This document shows, piece by piece, positions 8,925 to 18,501 of a DNA stretch of 62,171 bases (position 1 is the stretch's first letter; the number at the start of each line of letters is the position of its first letter). The stretch lies in assembly GCA_028277725.1 (NCBI GenBank), contig JANQFX010000022.1, positions 1 to 62,171 of the forward strand, given 5' to 3'. The position numbers and the translations under genes were made by a program. The notes under the pieces were generated by a model, which saw only the letters and a list, made by a program, of their open reading frames with translations, made no database searches and was not told the DNA's origin. This DNA comes from Thiohalocapsa sp. GTDB taxonomy: Bacteria; Pseudomonadota; Gammaproteobacteria; Chromatiales; Chromatiaceae.

Positions 8925-9512
8925 ATGCTGGGACCGAGAATCGGCGGTGTATTCAAGTTCCTGATCGGCATTCTGCTGTTGCAGGTGGCCACGGCGCTGC
9001 TCACCTACACCGCCATGCAGACGGACCTGAAACAGACCATGTGGCTGTTCGGCATGCTCGCGGCCACCCTCGGCGTCCTGGTGGCGCTCTGGTTCGATTC
9101 GGTCATCGGCAGCGTCAAGGAGCAGGCCATGGCGCGGCAACACAAACGCCATGCGCGCGAGCGCGAGAAGTTGCGGGTGCAGGCGGAGAAGGAGAAGTCC
9201 AAGCTCGCCAAGCAGCGCAAGCGCAGCAGCGGTGGTGCTACGCTGAAGACCGGCCTGGCCGTCGGCGGCATGGTGGGTGTCGGCGTCGCTATGATGTTCG
9301 CGCAGCTCATGACACTGGGGCTGCTGACGGTCTCGGCCGCCGGTGGGGCAGCGCTCGGCTATGGCGTGCGCTCCAGGCAAGAGAAAATGATCCGTGCCCG
9401 CGAGCAGAAGCAGGCGGAGAAGCTGATCTACGCGCAGGACCTACCGGCGCTGACCGAACAGCCGACGCCCAGGCCGCGACTTGGTCGCAGCCGCAAGCGA
9501 CAGGCTGACTGA
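8925..9512 (+). CDS. Membrane protein with two hydrophobic hairpins and a basic coiled coil
   Basis: This encodes 195 residues. Two transmembrane helices fall around residues 8-30 and 38-58, followed by a strongly basic heptad-rich segment (about 62-100, KHKRHARERE...KEKSKLAKQRK). A second hydrophobic, glycine-rich hairpin (about 107-150) and a charged C-terminal tail complete it. Both hairpins would place the basic segment on the cytoplasmic side. The family is not recognised. It follows the lipoprotein gene by 15 bases, so the pair may act together at the envelope. Confidence 0.7.
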   Translation: MLGPRIGGVFKFLIGILLLQVATALLTYTAMQTDLKQTMWLFGMLAATLGVLVALWFDSVIGSVKEQAMARQHKRHAREREKLRVQAEKEKSKLAKQRKRSSGGATLKTGLAVGGMVGVGVAMMFAQLMTLGLLTVSAAGGAALGYGVRSRQEKMIRAREQKQAEKLIYAQDLPALTEQPTPRPRLGRSRKRQAD

Positions 9513-9580
9513 GCGCACCCTTTCTGGTTCCCTATTGATTCCCTATTGCCGCGGGGCGGTCGGCAGGCGACGGGCGGCAG

Positions 9581-10180
9581 CTACCAGCCGCGGTAGTACC
9601 ACCCGTTGTCCCACTCTGGAGGCTCTTCCGACGGGCTGCTGGCCGCGTCCGGTGGGGGCAGCCCCGGGCCGACCTTGGGCATGAAATGGGGCCCGAATTG
9701 GGGCGCCTCGGGCCAGGGCTTCTGCCAGGGCCCCGAGTTCATGAAGAGTTTTCGATCTTCGGCGATGCGCTCGCGCAATTCGCGGCGACGGCGCTCGAAT
9801 TCCTGATCGTGGGCCTCTTGACGTGCGCTGCCGAGTGGGTCGATGGCGCGCCGGCGCGCCTCGTGTTTCGCTCGACGGCGCTGCTGAATGGCCTGCCGTT
9901 GGGCGCGAACTGCGTCCAGCCAATGCGGGCTGCCATCGCTGGAGGCTGGGGCGGGATTGTGTTTCCCGGCGGGCGGGGTGCCGACCGGCTGTTGGTCGGC
10001 ACCGGCCGACGGTGCCGGTTGTGCGGTGGCGCCCTCCCGTCCGGGTTCATCGGCTAAGGCGAGGGTGGAGACTGCGATCATCAGGCAGCAGGTCGCAACA
10101 TGCGATACGCGGAACCAGGGCCGCCGCCGCGACCTGTTCGACTGTGACTCGACCGACTCTGAGCAAGTCATTGCCATCAT
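9581..10180 (-). CDS. Secreted Arg/Pro-rich hypothetical protein
   Basis: This encodes up to 199 residues. The first ATG is at 10180, with further ATGs two and four codons in. A hydrophobic stretch around residues 26-43 (SHVATCCLMIAVSTLALA) looks like a signal peptide. A Pro/Ala-rich linker is followed by a very basic helix (HWLDAVRAQRQAIQQRRRAKH...) and a Trp/Pro/Phe-rich tail ending in WYYRGW. Nothing identifies its function. It converges on 8925-9512 across 68 bases, which contain only a short duplicated TTCCCTATTG. Confidence 0.6.
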   Translation of the reverse strand: MMAMTCSESVESQSNRSRRRPWFRVSHVATCCLMIAVSTLALADEPGREGATAQPAPSAGADQQPVGTPPAGKHNPAPASSDGSPHWLDAVRAQRQAIQQRRRAKHEARRRAIDPLGSARQEAHDQEFERRRRELRERIAEDRKLFMNSGPWQKPWPEAPQFGPHFMPKVGPGLPPPDAASSPSEEPPEWDNGWYYRGW

Positions 10181-10320
10181 TGGGCTTCATCAGGATTTCC
10201 TGATGGCCGGTTTTATGACAGACGGCGCGGAGCGTCAATGGTGCCCGCGCCGCGGGGCTCGTCCTGCTGGCCGCCCCTTGTGTTGGCCCCGATGCGGATT
10301 CGCCGATCGCAACCGGTGGG

Positions 10321-12981
10321 TCAGGTCGCGCCTTGTCCGGCCTGCTCGAGCCGGTCATGGATCTGCTGGCGCAGACAGGTGAGTGCCGTCTCGCAGGTAA
10401 TGGGCTCCGCGTCCTGGGTGGAGATGAAGAAGACGTCATCGACCTCCGCGCCGACGGTGGCGATCTTGGCGCTCTGCAGGCGGATATCGCAGGCCTCGAA
10501 GACATCGCCGATCTCTGCCAGCAGGCCGGGGCGGTCCAGTGTGGTCAACCGCATCATGGTGCGGCGGTTGCGCTGATCTTCGGCGAAGCTGATCCGAGTC
10601 TCGGTGGGGAAGTGGTGGTGTTGCCGGGGTAGCCGGCGGTTCACCGTCGGGGGGTCGGTCTTTGGCTGGCGCAGGGTTTCGAGTAGGAGCGCGCGCAGCT
10701 CGTCGGTCTGTGCCCCCTGTTCGATGGGGCGGTGGTCGTGGCCCAGCACCTGGAAGGCGTTGGCCGCGTAACCGTTGTCCGTCGTCGTGATCCGCGCGTC
10801 CATGATGTTGAGGGCACGCTGGTCGAGTAGCGCCGTGATACGCACGAACAGGTTCTTCTCGTCGCGGGCGTAAAGGAAGACCTCGGTGCAGCCGCGTGCC
10901 ACGACCGGGCGTATCACCACCAACGGCAGGGCCTCGTCCGGAACCTGGAGCATCTGCCCGGTTTGCCAGGCGAGTTCTTCCGGGGTCAGCGGTAGGAAGA
11001 AGTCCATGCCGAAGCGACTCCAGATGTCGCGGCAGGCATCGGCGTCGATGCCCTCCAGGGCCAGCAGGCGCATCGCCTCCCGCTGCTTGCGCTCGATCAG
11101 GTCGTCCTGGGCCTGCGGATTGTGCAATCCTCGTTCAAGGGCGCGTTGGGTCGCGAGGTACAGGTCCCGGAGCAGGGCGTTCTTCCAGGAGTTCCAGCGC
11201 TTGGGGTTGGTCGCCCGGGCGTCGGCGACCGTGAGCAGGTAGAGGTAGTCGAGCCGGGCGCCGTCGCCGACGGTCTCAGCAAATGCCTGGACCACGGTCG
11301 GGTCGGAGATGTCCTTGCGCTGCGCGGTCATGGACATCAGCAGGTGGTGCTCCACCAGCCAGGAGACGAGGCGGCTGTCGTACTCGCTGAGGTAGTGCAG
11401 CTGACAGAAATCCCAGGCCTCGCGGGCGCCGAGTAGGGAGTGATCTCCGCCGCGGCCCTTGGCGATGTCGTGGAACAGCCCGGCGAGGTAGAGCAGTTCC
11501 AGCTTGGGTATGCGCTGCGCCGTCGCCGAGCAGAGCGGGAACTCGCCGTTGTACTCGGGTACGGTGAAGCGACGCAGGTTTCGCAGCAACTGGAGCGTGT
11601 GTTCGTCCACGGTATAGACGTGGAAGAGGTCGTACTGCATGCGTCCGACGATGTTGGCGAAGGCGGGCAAGTAGGCCGCGAGCACGCCGTAGCTGTTCAT
11701 GCGTCGCAGCACCGAGGTCACCCCCGTCGGCTGCCGCAGGATCTCCATGAACAGGCTGCGGGCACGCATGTCCTCGCGAAAGTCGTCGTCGATGCGGTGC
11801 CGGTGTTCGCGAATCAGGCGGATGGTACTGGCGCGTACACCCTTGAGTTCGGGGCGCTGCTGCAGCACGAGGAAGATCTCCAGCAGGGAGAAGGGTGAGC
11901 GTTCGAAGACCTGGGGATGGGTGACTTCCAGATAACCGCTGCGCACCTGGAAACGTTTGTTGATCGGCTCCGGCGGGCCGATCTGATCGTGCAGCAGGAT
12001 GGCCTCCTGAAACAGCTGCATCAGCATCTCGTTCAGCCGGTTCAGCTCCATCACGGCCCGGTAGTACTGCTGCATGAATTGTTCGACGGCCAGGTTGTCG
12101 CCCTGGTCCGCAAAGCCGAACTCGTCGGCGATGACGCGCTGGTGGTCGAACAGCAGCCGATCCTCGCGCCGGTCGGTGAGCCGGTGCAGGGCGAAGCGGA
12201 TACGCCACAGCAGTGCTTGCTGCTCGCGCAGCCCCAGGTACTCCGCCTCGGTCAGGAAGCCCTTGTCCACCAGCTGATGCAGGGAATCGGTGCGGAAGTG
12301 CCGCTTGGTCACCCAGCCGATCATCTGGATGTCCCGGAGGCCGCCGGGATTCTCCTTGATGTTGGGCTCGAGGTTGTAGGCGGTATCGCCGTATTTGCGC
12401 CGCCGCGCGGCCTGCTCCTCGCGCTTGGCAGCGAAGAAGACATGGCTGGGCCAGATGCTGTCGGGGCCCACGACCTCACGCATGCGCTCGAACAGGCCCT
12501 CATCGCCGTCGAGTAGTCGCGCCTCGAGCAGGTTGGTGACCACGGTGATATCGGCCGCCGCCTCCCGTCGGCAGTCCTCGACGGTCCGCACCGAATGGCC
12601 GATCTCAAGCCGAATGTCCCAGAGGAAGATTACCAGCGCGCCGATGGCCTCGGCGAGGTCCTTGGCGCCGTCGTCGCCGACCAGTATGAGGAGGTCGATA
12701 TCGGAATGGGGATGGAGCTCGCCACGCCCATAGCCGCCGACGGCCACCAGCGCGGCGTCGCTTGCAGGCGGCACGAAATGGCGCCAGGCCGCGGCGACCA
12801 TGCGGTCGATCCGTCGGCTGTAGTCCTCGACGAGCTCGGTGACGACAGCGCCCTGCTCGTAGCGTTCGAAGAGCTGCGCGCGTGTCGCCGCCACGGACGC
12901 CTTCGAAGTGACGATGTCGGTGGGGTCCACAATCAGCGGAGAGGCTTGCTCGGGGCTTGCGGGCGCTTGAGTCTGGAGCAT
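10321..12981 (-). CDS. glnD: Bifunctional uridylyltransferase/uridylyl-removing enzyme (PII sensor)
   Basis: This encodes 886 residues from ATG 12981 (MLQTQAPAS); an in-frame GTG at 13035 would add 18. GlnD uridylylates PII when glutamine is low and removes UMP when it is high, so it sets nitrogen control. Domains in order: nucleotidyltransferase with GGYGRGELHPHSDIDLLIL (82-100), PII-UTase linker, HD hydrolase domain with LAGLFHDIAKGRGGDHS (about 485-500), and two C-terminal ACT domains (NLFVRITALLDQRALNIMDA; LDRPGLLAEIGDVFEACDI) that bind glutamine. Length matches E. coli GlnD (890). The downstream pairing with map, on the same strand, is the usual gammaproteobacterial order map-glnD. Confidence 0.96.
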   Translation of the reverse strand: MLQTQAPASPEQASPLIVDPTDIVTSKASVAATRAQLFERYEQGAVVTELVEDYSRRIDRMVAAAWRHFVPPASDAALVAVGGYGRGELHPHSDIDLLILVGDDGAKDLAEAIGALVIFLWDIRLEIGHSVRTVEDCRREAAADITVVTNLLEARLLDGDEGLFERMREVVGPDSIWPSHVFFAAKREEQAARRRKYGDTAYNLEPNIKENPGGLRDIQMIGWVTKRHFRTDSLHQLVDKGFLTEAEYLGLREQQALLWRIRFALHRLTDRREDRLLFDHQRVIADEFGFADQGDNLAVEQFMQQYYRAVMELNRLNEMLMQLFQEAILLHDQIGPPEPINKRFQVRSGYLEVTHPQVFERSPFSLLEIFLVLQQRPELKGVRASTIRLIREHRHRIDDDFREDMRARSLFMEILRQPTGVTSVLRRMNSYGVLAAYLPAFANIVGRMQYDLFHVYTVDEHTLQLLRNLRRFTVPEYNGEFPLCSATAQRIPKLELLYLAGLFHDIAKGRGGDHSLLGAREAWDFCQLHYLSEYDSRLVSWLVEHHLLMSMTAQRKDISDPTVVQAFAETVGDGARLDYLYLLTVADARATNPKRWNSWKNALLRDLYLATQRALERGLHNPQAQDDLIERKQREAMRLLALEGIDADACRDIWSRFGMDFFLPLTPEELAWQTGQMLQVPDEALPLVVIRPVVARGCTEVFLYARDEKNLFVRITALLDQRALNIMDARITTTDNGYAANAFQVLGHDHRPIEQGAQTDELRALLLETLRQPKTDPPTVNRRLPRQHHHFPTETRISFAEDQRNRRTMMRLTTLDRPGLLAEIGDVFEACDIRLQSAKIATVGAEVDDVFFISTQDAEPITCETALTCLRQQIHDRLEQAGQGAT

Positions 12982-13057
12982 GGTGAGGCCTGGGGCGAGG
13001 TCGCCAGCGGACTGCGGATGTGCGGTTGCCGACACGCGGCGGGGCCGCCCCGGGCGC

Positions 13058-13837
13058 TCAGGCTGCGGCCTGGCTGCGTTCCTCGTCGCGCAGGGTGAGG
13101 ATCTCGCTGCCGTCCGCGGTCACGAGGATGGTGTGCTCCCACTGCGCGGACAGGCTGCGGTCCTTGGTGACGACGGTCCAGCCGTCCTTCTGCAGTTTGA
13201 CCTGTCGCTTGCCGGCGTTGACCATGGGCTCGATGGTGAAGCACATGCCGGGCTCGAGCACCAGGCCCTCGGCCGGCCGGCCGTAGTGCAGCACCTGCGG
13301 TTCTTCGTGGAACTCGCGACCGATGCCGTGACCGCAGTACTCGCGCACCACGGAGTAGTTGTGGCTCTCGACGAAGGTCTGGATGGCATGGCCGATGTCG
13401 CCGAGCGTGGCGCCGGGGCGCACCACCTGTATGCCCATGTATAGCGCCTGTTGCGTCACGGACACCAGCCGGCGGGCCAGCACGGACGACTCGCCGACTA
13501 GGAACATCTTGCTGGTGTCGCCGTGGTAACCGTCCTTGATGATGGTGACGTCGATGTTGACGATGTCGCCCTTCTTGAGCCGCTTGGTGCCCGGGATGCC
13601 GTGGCAGACTTGGTTGTTGACGGAAGTGCAGATGGAGCGCGGGAATCCGCGGTAATTGAGTGGCGCAGGGATGGCTCCCTGCTCGTTGACGATGTGATCG
13701 TGACAAATCCGGTCTAGCTCGTCGGTCGTGACCCCAGGTTGCACGTGGGTGCCGATCATTTCCAGCACCTGCGCGGCGAGTCGGCCGGCGACGCGCATCT
13801 TTTCGATCTCGTCGGCGGTCTTGATGCTTGCACTCAT
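13058..13837 (-). CDS. map: Type I methionine aminopeptidase
   Basis: This encodes 259 residues from ATG 13837 (MSASIKTADEIEKM), the size of E. coli MAP; the frame runs open further upstream without meaning. It removes initiator methionine from nascent proteins. The five metal ligands are visible in order: NIDVTIIKDGYHGDTSKMF (two Asp), GHGIGREFHEEP (His), FTIEPMV (Glu) and WEHTILV (Glu). It is divergent from rpsB, the classic map/rpsB arrangement, and is followed by glnD 76 bases downstream. Confidence 0.96.
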   Translation of the reverse strand: MSASIKTADEIEKMRVAGRLAAQVLEMIGTHVQPGVTTDELDRICHDHIVNEQGAIPAPLNYRGFPRSICTSVNNQVCHGIPGTKRLKKGDIVNIDVTIIKDGYHGDTSKMFLVGESSVLARRLVSVTQQALYMGIQVVRPGATLGDIGHAIQTFVESHNYSVVREYCGHGIGREFHEEPQVLHYGRPAEGLVLEPGMCFTIEPMVNAGKRQVKLQKDGWTVVTKDRSLSAQWEHTILVTADGSEILTLRDEERSQAAA

Positions 13838-13935
13838 GTGTCGGTTTGCGGCGTCCAACGAAATTCGATCCAGGTTTGAGGAGGGGCGAGGCTTGCGCCG
13901 TTTGGGCGAGCACTCGAAGCTGCGGGTCGGCGAGA

Positions 13936-13965
13936 TTGCCCACGAAAGACCCGTCATGGTATAAA
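13936..13965 (+). promoter_or_regulatory. Putative rpsB operon promoter
   Basis: TTGCCC (13936-13941), an 18-base spacer and TATAAA (13960-13965) form a reasonable sigma70 promoter. It would give an rpsB leader of about 300 bases. It lies in the map-rpsB divergent region. Confidence 0.45.
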
Positions 13966-13971
13966 ACCCGG

Positions 13972-14279
13972 CGCATCGGAGCAATCACACCGGATGCTTG
14001 GTGGCGTCGGCCGCTGCCCATCGGCAGAACCGGACTCGACCACTATGCACACCCGGGGACGATCGATTGCGCCGAGGCCCGCGCTGACGCGGCGCTGCGA
14101 TGCAGCGCCACAGCGCTACTGCCAGATGTGGCCACCACCACCGGGATTCGCCGGGTCGGCGGCGCGCCACCTCAATCGTAACGCCACACGCCTGCCGTCA
14201 CATGCTGTCGGGTGCCCGCCCGTTCGGGTTTCAGCATGGGGCAGGCGGAGGTTCAACCCAAGGCTTTTAGGAACTGATT
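13972..14279 (+). promoter_or_regulatory. rpsB mRNA leader (likely S2-responsive)
   Basis: The map-rpsB gap (13838-14279, 442 bases) holds no gene. Its 3' part contains a hairpin with outer stem ATGCTG (14202-14207)/CAGCAT (14232-14237) and inner CCCG/CGGG. It is followed by GGCGGAGGTTCAACCCA (14245-14261) and AGGA (14269-14272) seven bases before the ATG. Gammaproteobacterial rpsB leaders are known to carry a conserved structure just before the start that binds free S2 for autoregulation, and the sequence near the start looks like that element. The exact fold is inferred. Confidence 0.45.
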
Positions 14280-15041
14280 ATGTCTGATGTCTCCATGCGG
14301 CAAATGCTGCAGGCCGGTGTCCACTTCGGACACCAAACTCGCTACTGGAACCCGAAGATGGGCGCATACATCTTCGGCCAGCGCAACAAGATCCACATCG
14401 TCAACCTGGAAAAGACCCTGCCGCTCTATCAGGAGGCGATGAACTACTTGGGCAAGCTCGCCGCCAACGGCGGTCGCATCCTGTTCGTCGGCACCAAGCG
14501 CGCGGCACAGGAGGCGGTGCGTGAGCACGCGACGCGTTGCGGCATGCCCTACGTGAACCACCGCTGGCTCGGCGGCATGCTGACCAATTTCAAGACGGTG
14601 CGCCAGTCCATTCAGCGCTTAAAGGAATTGGAGGCGATGTTCGAGGACGGTTCCATCGAGCGCTTCGGTAAGAAAGAGGCGCTGACGCTGAGCCGCGAGC
14701 GTGACAAGCTCGAGCGCAGCCTGGGTGGCATCAAGAACATGGACGGCCTGCCGGATGCCATGTTCGTCATCGACGTCGGCCACGAGAAGATCGCGATTTC
14801 CGAGGCCAACAAGCTCGGCGTTCCGGTCGTCGGTGTCGTCGACACCAACAACGATCCGAGCAAGATCGACTACGTGATTCCCGGCAACGATGACGCCATT
14901 CGCGCCGTGCGGCTCTACATCGAGGGGGCCGCGGATGCGATCCTCGATGGTCGCCAGACCGCCGCCACCATGGCGGGTCGTTCCGAGGATGCGCCGCCGG
15001 CGTCCGGTGAGGCCGTCGGCGCCGAGGTCGCGGCCTCCTAG
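14280..15041 (+). CDS. rpsB: 30S ribosomal protein S2
   Basis: The protein has 253 residues. The start [19 protein letters not shown] and the segments [38 protein letters not shown] and [13 protein letters not shown] are classic S2. The C-terminal tail (about 225-253) is an Ala/Glu-rich extension typical of gammaproteobacteria. S2 binds late in 30S assembly and interacts with S1. It is first in the rpsB-tsf-pyrH-frr order, with AGGA as the ribosome-binding site. Confidence 0.98.
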   Translation: MSDVSMRQMLQAGVHFGHQTRYWNPKMGAYIFGQRNKIHIVNLEKTLPLYQEAMNYLGKLAANGGRILFVGTKRAAQEAVREHATRCGMPYVNHRWLGGMLTNFKTVRQSIQRLKELEAMFEDGSIERFGKKEALTLSRERDKLERSLGGIKNMDGLPDAMFVIDVGHEKIAISEANKLGVPVVGVVDTNNDPSKIDYVIPGNDDAIRAVRLYIEGAADAILDGRQTAATMAGRSEDAPPASGEAVGAEVAAS

Positions 15042-15067
15042 ATCTGTCGATTCGACGGGGCGACGTC

Positions 15068-15093
15068 GGTCTGGGCCACGCATGGCCGAGACC
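15068..15093 (+). other. Stem-loop between rpsB and tsf
   Basis: GGTCT-g-GGCCA (15068-15078), loop CGCA, and TGGCC-g-AGACC (15083-15093) form a ten-pair hairpin with one mismatch. No U-tract follows, so it is not a standard terminator. It could attenuate or protect the rpsB 3' end; E. coli also has partial termination between rpsB and tsf. The rest of the 353-base rpsB-tsf gap (15042-15394) shows no ORF worth calling. Confidence 0.5.
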
Positions 15094-15138
15094 GGCGCGA
15101 AGTAGCCCAGCGCGAAATAGCCTGGCGCGATACAGGAA
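15094..15138. repeat. Degenerate 15-bp tandem repeat, three copies
   Basis: Three consecutive units begin GGCGCGAAGTAGCCC (15094-15108), AGCGCGAAATAGCCT (15109-15123) and GGCGCGATACAGGAA (15124-15138). They lie directly after the rpsB-tsf hairpin. Copies 1 and 2 differ at three positions, and the third is more diverged. Confidence 0.55.
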
Positions 15139-15394
15139 GCCGCCGCCTGCCGGGTCTCAGGTCGTCGCTGCCCACCCGCGCGGAGCGTCGGCAATGGTCG
15201 GGCATGCCAGGGCGTGCTGGCCAGCGGGGCGCGTCGAGGTGTCGCGGCGCTCTGCGAGGCTCACGTCCGGTCCGCGCGGCCCGCTGGGTTGGGCCGTTCG
15301 GGAAGTGCCGCTGGATACGTCCCTACAGGCGATCTGTCTGCAGCCCGAATCTTCTCCATCCGTTTTTGTAACTTCTGTAACTGAGGAATTGGTC

Positions 15395-16285
15395 ATGGCA
15401 ATTTCCGCCAGCTTGGTCAAGGAGCTGCGCGAGCGCACGGGCGCCGGAATGATGGAGTGCAAGCGCGCACTCCAGGACACCGACGGCGACATCGAAGCGG
15501 CCATCGAGGCCATGCGTAAGTCCGGTCAGGCGAAGGCCGCCAAGAAGGCCGGCCGCATCGCCGCCGACGGCGTCATCGTTCTGGGGATGTCCGCTGACGG
15601 CGGGCGCGGCGTCATGGTCGAGATCAACAGCGAGACCGACTTCGTCGCCAAGGACGAGAACTTCGTCGGCTTTGCCGACGCGGTCGCGGCGACCGCCGTC
15701 GCCAACGGCGCCGCCGACATCGATGCCCTCGCCGGGCAGCCGATGGCCGGCGCCGCCGACACCACCGTGAACTCGGCCCGCGAGGCCCTGATCGCCAAGG
15801 TCGGCGAGAATGTACAGCTGCGCCGCATGGTGCGCTTCGATGCGCCGCAGGGGCGTCTGTGCAGCTATCGACACGGCGTGCGCATCGGCGTCATCGTCGA
15901 TCTGGTGGGCGGCACCGAGCAACTCGGTCGGGACATCGCCATGCATATTGCGGCCACGAACCCGATGTGCATCAGCGCGGACGAGGTGCCCGCCGAGGCC
16001 ATCGAAAAAGAGCGCGAGATCTTCCGTGCCCAGGCCCTCGAGAGCGGCAAGCCGCCGGAGATCGTGGACAAGATCATCGGCGGGCGTATGCGCAAGTTCA
16101 CCGAAGAGGTGACCCTGCTCGGTCAACCTTTCGTCAAGGATTCTGACGTTTCGGTCGAGAAGCTGCTGAAGCAGGCGGATGCCAAAGTGGCAGGCTTTGC
16201 ACGGCTCGAGGTTGGCGAGGGTATCGAGAAGAAGTCCGAGAACTTCGCCGAAGAGGTCCAGGCGCAGGCCAAGCAGGCCGAGTAG
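15395..16285 (+). CDS. tsf: Elongation factor Ts
   Basis: This encodes 296 residues from ATG 15395 with GAGGA upstream; the frame is open earlier but non-coding. EF-Ts exchanges GDP on EF-Tu. [23 protein letters not shown] (signature 1, from about residue 16) and [12 protein letters not shown] (signature 2, from about 79) are present, with the TDFV residues that enter the EF-Tu nucleotide site. Somewhat longer than E. coli EF-Ts (283). Second gene of the rpsB operon. Confidence 0.98.
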   Translation: MAISASLVKELRERTGAGMMECKRALQDTDGDIEAAIEAMRKSGQAKAAKKAGRIAADGVIVLGMSADGGRGVMVEINSETDFVAKDENFVGFADAVAATAVANGAADIDALAGQPMAGAADTTVNSAREALIAKVGENVQLRRMVRFDAPQGRLCSYRHGVRIGVIVDLVGGTEQLGRDIAMHIAATNPMCISADEVPAEAIEKEREIFRAQALESGKPPEIVDKIIGGRMRKFTEEVTLLGQPFVKDSDVSVEKLLKQADAKVAGFARLEVGEGIEKKSENFAEEVQAQAKQAE

Positions 16286-16407
16286 GCACTGGAGCGCGCC
16301 GCCTCACGGGCGGCTCGCGGTGACCGCGGCTCGGGTATCATTCGATTTCCTTGCCGCGGTCGTCCCCGTCATCGCCCGACCATGCCAGCAGCCTAAGCTC
16401 AGCGATC

Positions 16408-17142
16408 ATGAACCATCCAGCCCACCGACCGCAGCGCATCCTGCTCAAGTTGAGCGGCGAGGCCCTACTCGGCGGGGGTACCTGCGGCATCGATCCGGAT
16501 ACCCTTGCGCGGGTCGCGGAGGATGTTGCGGGCTGTGCCGCCGAGGGCCTGCAGGTGGCCTTGGTGCTGGGCGGCGGGAACATATTCCGCGGATCGGGAC
16601 TGGCCGAGCGCGGCATGGATCGCACGACCGGCGACCACATGGGCATGCTGGCCACGGTCATGAACGCGCTGGCGATGCAGGACGCGCTCGAGCGCCTCGG
16701 CACGCCCGCACGGGTGCTGTCGGCGTTACGCATCGATCGGGTCTGCGAGCCCTTCGACCGCCGGCGCGCGATCGAGCACCTCCTGGCCCGGCGTGTCGTC
16801 ATCTTTGCCGCCGGCACCGGGAACCCGTTCTTCACGACGGATTCCGCCGCGGCCCTGCGGGCCGTGGAGATCGGCGCCGACCTCATGGTCAAGGCGACGA
16901 TGGTCGACGGCATCTACTCCGCCGACCCGAAAACCAACCCCGATGCGCAGTTCTACCGTCGCATCAGTTACGACCGCGCGATCGATGAACGCCTCGGCGT
17001 CATGGACATGACCGCGGTTATCCTATGTCGGGACAACGACGTGCCATTGCGCGTCATGAACATTTTCGAGGCCGGCGCGCTGCGGCGTGTCGCCGCCGGC
17101 GAGGACGTTGGCTCCCTGGTCGAGCCTGGAACCGAAATATGA
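16408..17142 (+). CDS. pyrH: UMP kinase
   Basis: This encodes 244 residues from ATG 16408 ([20 protein letters not shown]). It phosphorylates UMP to UDP with ATP. The amino-acid-kinase fold is marked by [29 protein letters not shown] and [14 protein letters not shown]. It sits 122 bases after tsf and overlaps frr by four bases (ATGA), so it is translationally coupled with ribosome recycling factor. Confidence 0.97.
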   Translation: MNHPAHRPQRILLKLSGEALLGGGTCGIDPDTLARVAEDVAGCAAEGLQVALVLGGGNIFRGSGLAERGMDRTTGDHMGMLATVMNALAMQDALERLGTPARVLSALRIDRVCEPFDRRRAIEHLLARRVVIFAAGTGNPFFTTDSAAALRAVEIGADLMVKATMVDGIYSADPKTNPDAQFYRRISYDRAIDERLGVMDMTAVILCRDNDVPLRVMNIFEAGALRRVAAGEDVGSLVEPGTEI

Positions 17143-17696
17143 TCGACGACATCAAGCAAGACGCGGCCGAACGGATGAACAAGAGCGCGGAGGCGCTGGG
17201 GCACGAACTGGCAAAGATTCGAACCGGGCGCGCCCACCCGTCGCTGCTGGATCACATCAAGGTCTCCTACTACGGCAGTGACGTGCCCATCGGCCAGGCG
17301 GCGAGTGTGGCCGTCGAGGATGCGCGCACCCTGACCGTGACCCCTTGGGATCGCAACATGGTTGCGGTGATCGAGAAGGCCATTATCCAGTCAGACCTCG
17401 GCATCAATCCGAACACCGCCGGCACGGTGATCCGCGTTCCCATGCCGCCCTTGACCGAAGAACGTCGGCGCGACCTGCAGAAGGTCGCCCGCGCCGAGGC
17501 GGAGCATTCCCGAGTGGCCGTGCGCAATATCCGTCGCGACGCGAATCAGCAGCTCAAGGAACTGGTCAAGGAAAAGCTCATTTCCGAGGACGATGAGCAC
17601 CGGGGCCAAGAGATCGTGCAGAAGCTCACCGACCAGTTCGTCAAAGAAGTGGACCGAATACTGGAGGAAAAGGAAGCTGACCTGATGTCTATCTGA
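17139..17696 (+). CDS. frr: Ribosome recycling factor
   Basis: The protein has 185 residues, exactly the family size. The start ATG 17139 overlaps the pyrH stop. RRF splits post-termination ribosomes with EF-G. Typical segments are [64 protein letters not shown] and the long coiled-coil helix through [13 protein letters not shown]. Confidence 0.98.
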   Translation: MIDDIKQDAAERMNKSAEALGHELAKIRTGRAHPSLLDHIKVSYYGSDVPIGQAASVAVEDARTLTVTPWDRNMVAVIEKAIIQSDLGINPNTAGTVIRVPMPPLTEERRRDLQKVARAEAEHSRVAVRNIRRDANQQLKELVKEKLISEDDEHRGQEIVQKLTDQFVKEVDRILEEKEADLMSI

Positions 17697-17721
17697 GCCT
17701 CGTCACCGCGGAAAGTAACCT

Positions 17722-18501
17722 GTGACCAGCGCGATTGCGAACATCGGCCGGGACGGTGCCCATGGGCGCGTGCCCGAGCACGTCGCCATCATCATGGACG
17801 GTAACGGCCGCTGGGCGAGCCAGCGCGGTCTGCCGCGCACGGCCGGACATCGTGCCGGGGCCAAGAGCGTCCGCTCCGTGGTCGAGGAGAGTGTGCGACA
17901 TGGCGTGCGGGTGCTGACGCTATTTGCCTTCAGTAGCGAGAATTGGCGTCGCCCGCGCGGCGAGGTGAGCGTGCTCATGGAGTTGTTCATGAGCACGCTG
18001 CGAGTCGAGGTCCAGCGGCTCGTCGAGCACGGCGTGCGACTGCGCATCATCGGCGAACTCTCTGCGTTCTCCGATGGCCTGCAGCATCAATTCAGGGAGG
18101 CGGAGGCGGCCACTCGGCACAATCGGCGCATGACACTGCAGATCGCCGCCAATTACGGTGGACGCTGGGATATCACACAGGCGGTCCGCTCCATCGCCAG
18201 GGATGTATCGGCGGGGCGCCTGAATCCGGATGACATCGACGAGTCCAGCGTCGGCGGCAGGCTCTCCTTCGTGGATGGTCCGGACCCGGACCTGTTTATT
18301 CGTACGGGTGGCGAGAAGCGCATCAGCAATTTCCTGCTCTGGCAGTCGGCCTACACCGAGCTCTATTTCTCCGACCTCATGTGGCCGGAATTCGACGCGG
18401 CCGCCTATGCGGCGGCGCTGAACGATTACGCCCGGCGCCAGCGCCGCTTCGGCCTCACCGGTGAGCAGGTCGCCGCGAACGCCAATGTCGTCGTCGGCTG
18501 A
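17722..18501 (+). CDS. uppS: Isoprenyl (undecaprenyl diphosphate) synthase
   Basis: This encodes 259 residues from GTG 17722. It makes the C55 lipid carrier for peptidoglycan and O-antigen by cis-prenyl transfer. Catalytic Asp26 is in HVAIIMDGNGRWA; FAFSSENW and the C-terminal DLFIRTGGEKRISNFLLWQ and ELYFSDLMWPEF signatures are complete. It overlaps the next gene, cdsA, so the lipid-precursor genes are coupled. Confidence 0.97.
   Translation: MTSAIANIGRDGAHGRVPEHVAIIMDGNGRWASQRGLPRTAGHRAGAKSVRSVVEESVRHGVRVLTLFAFSSENWRRPRGEVSVLMELFMSTLRVEVQRLVEHGVRLRIIGELSAFSDGLQHQFREAEAATRHNRRMTLQIAANYGGRWDITQAVRSIARDVSAGRLNPDDIDESSVGGRLSFVDGPDPDLFIRTGGEKRISNFLLWQSAYTELYFSDLMWPEFDAAAYAAALNDYARRQRRFGLTGEQVAANANVVVG

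Noticed and set aside
9521..9550. Duplicated TTCCCTATTG in a convergent gap
   Set aside because: Two short copies only; no structure or context gives it meaning.
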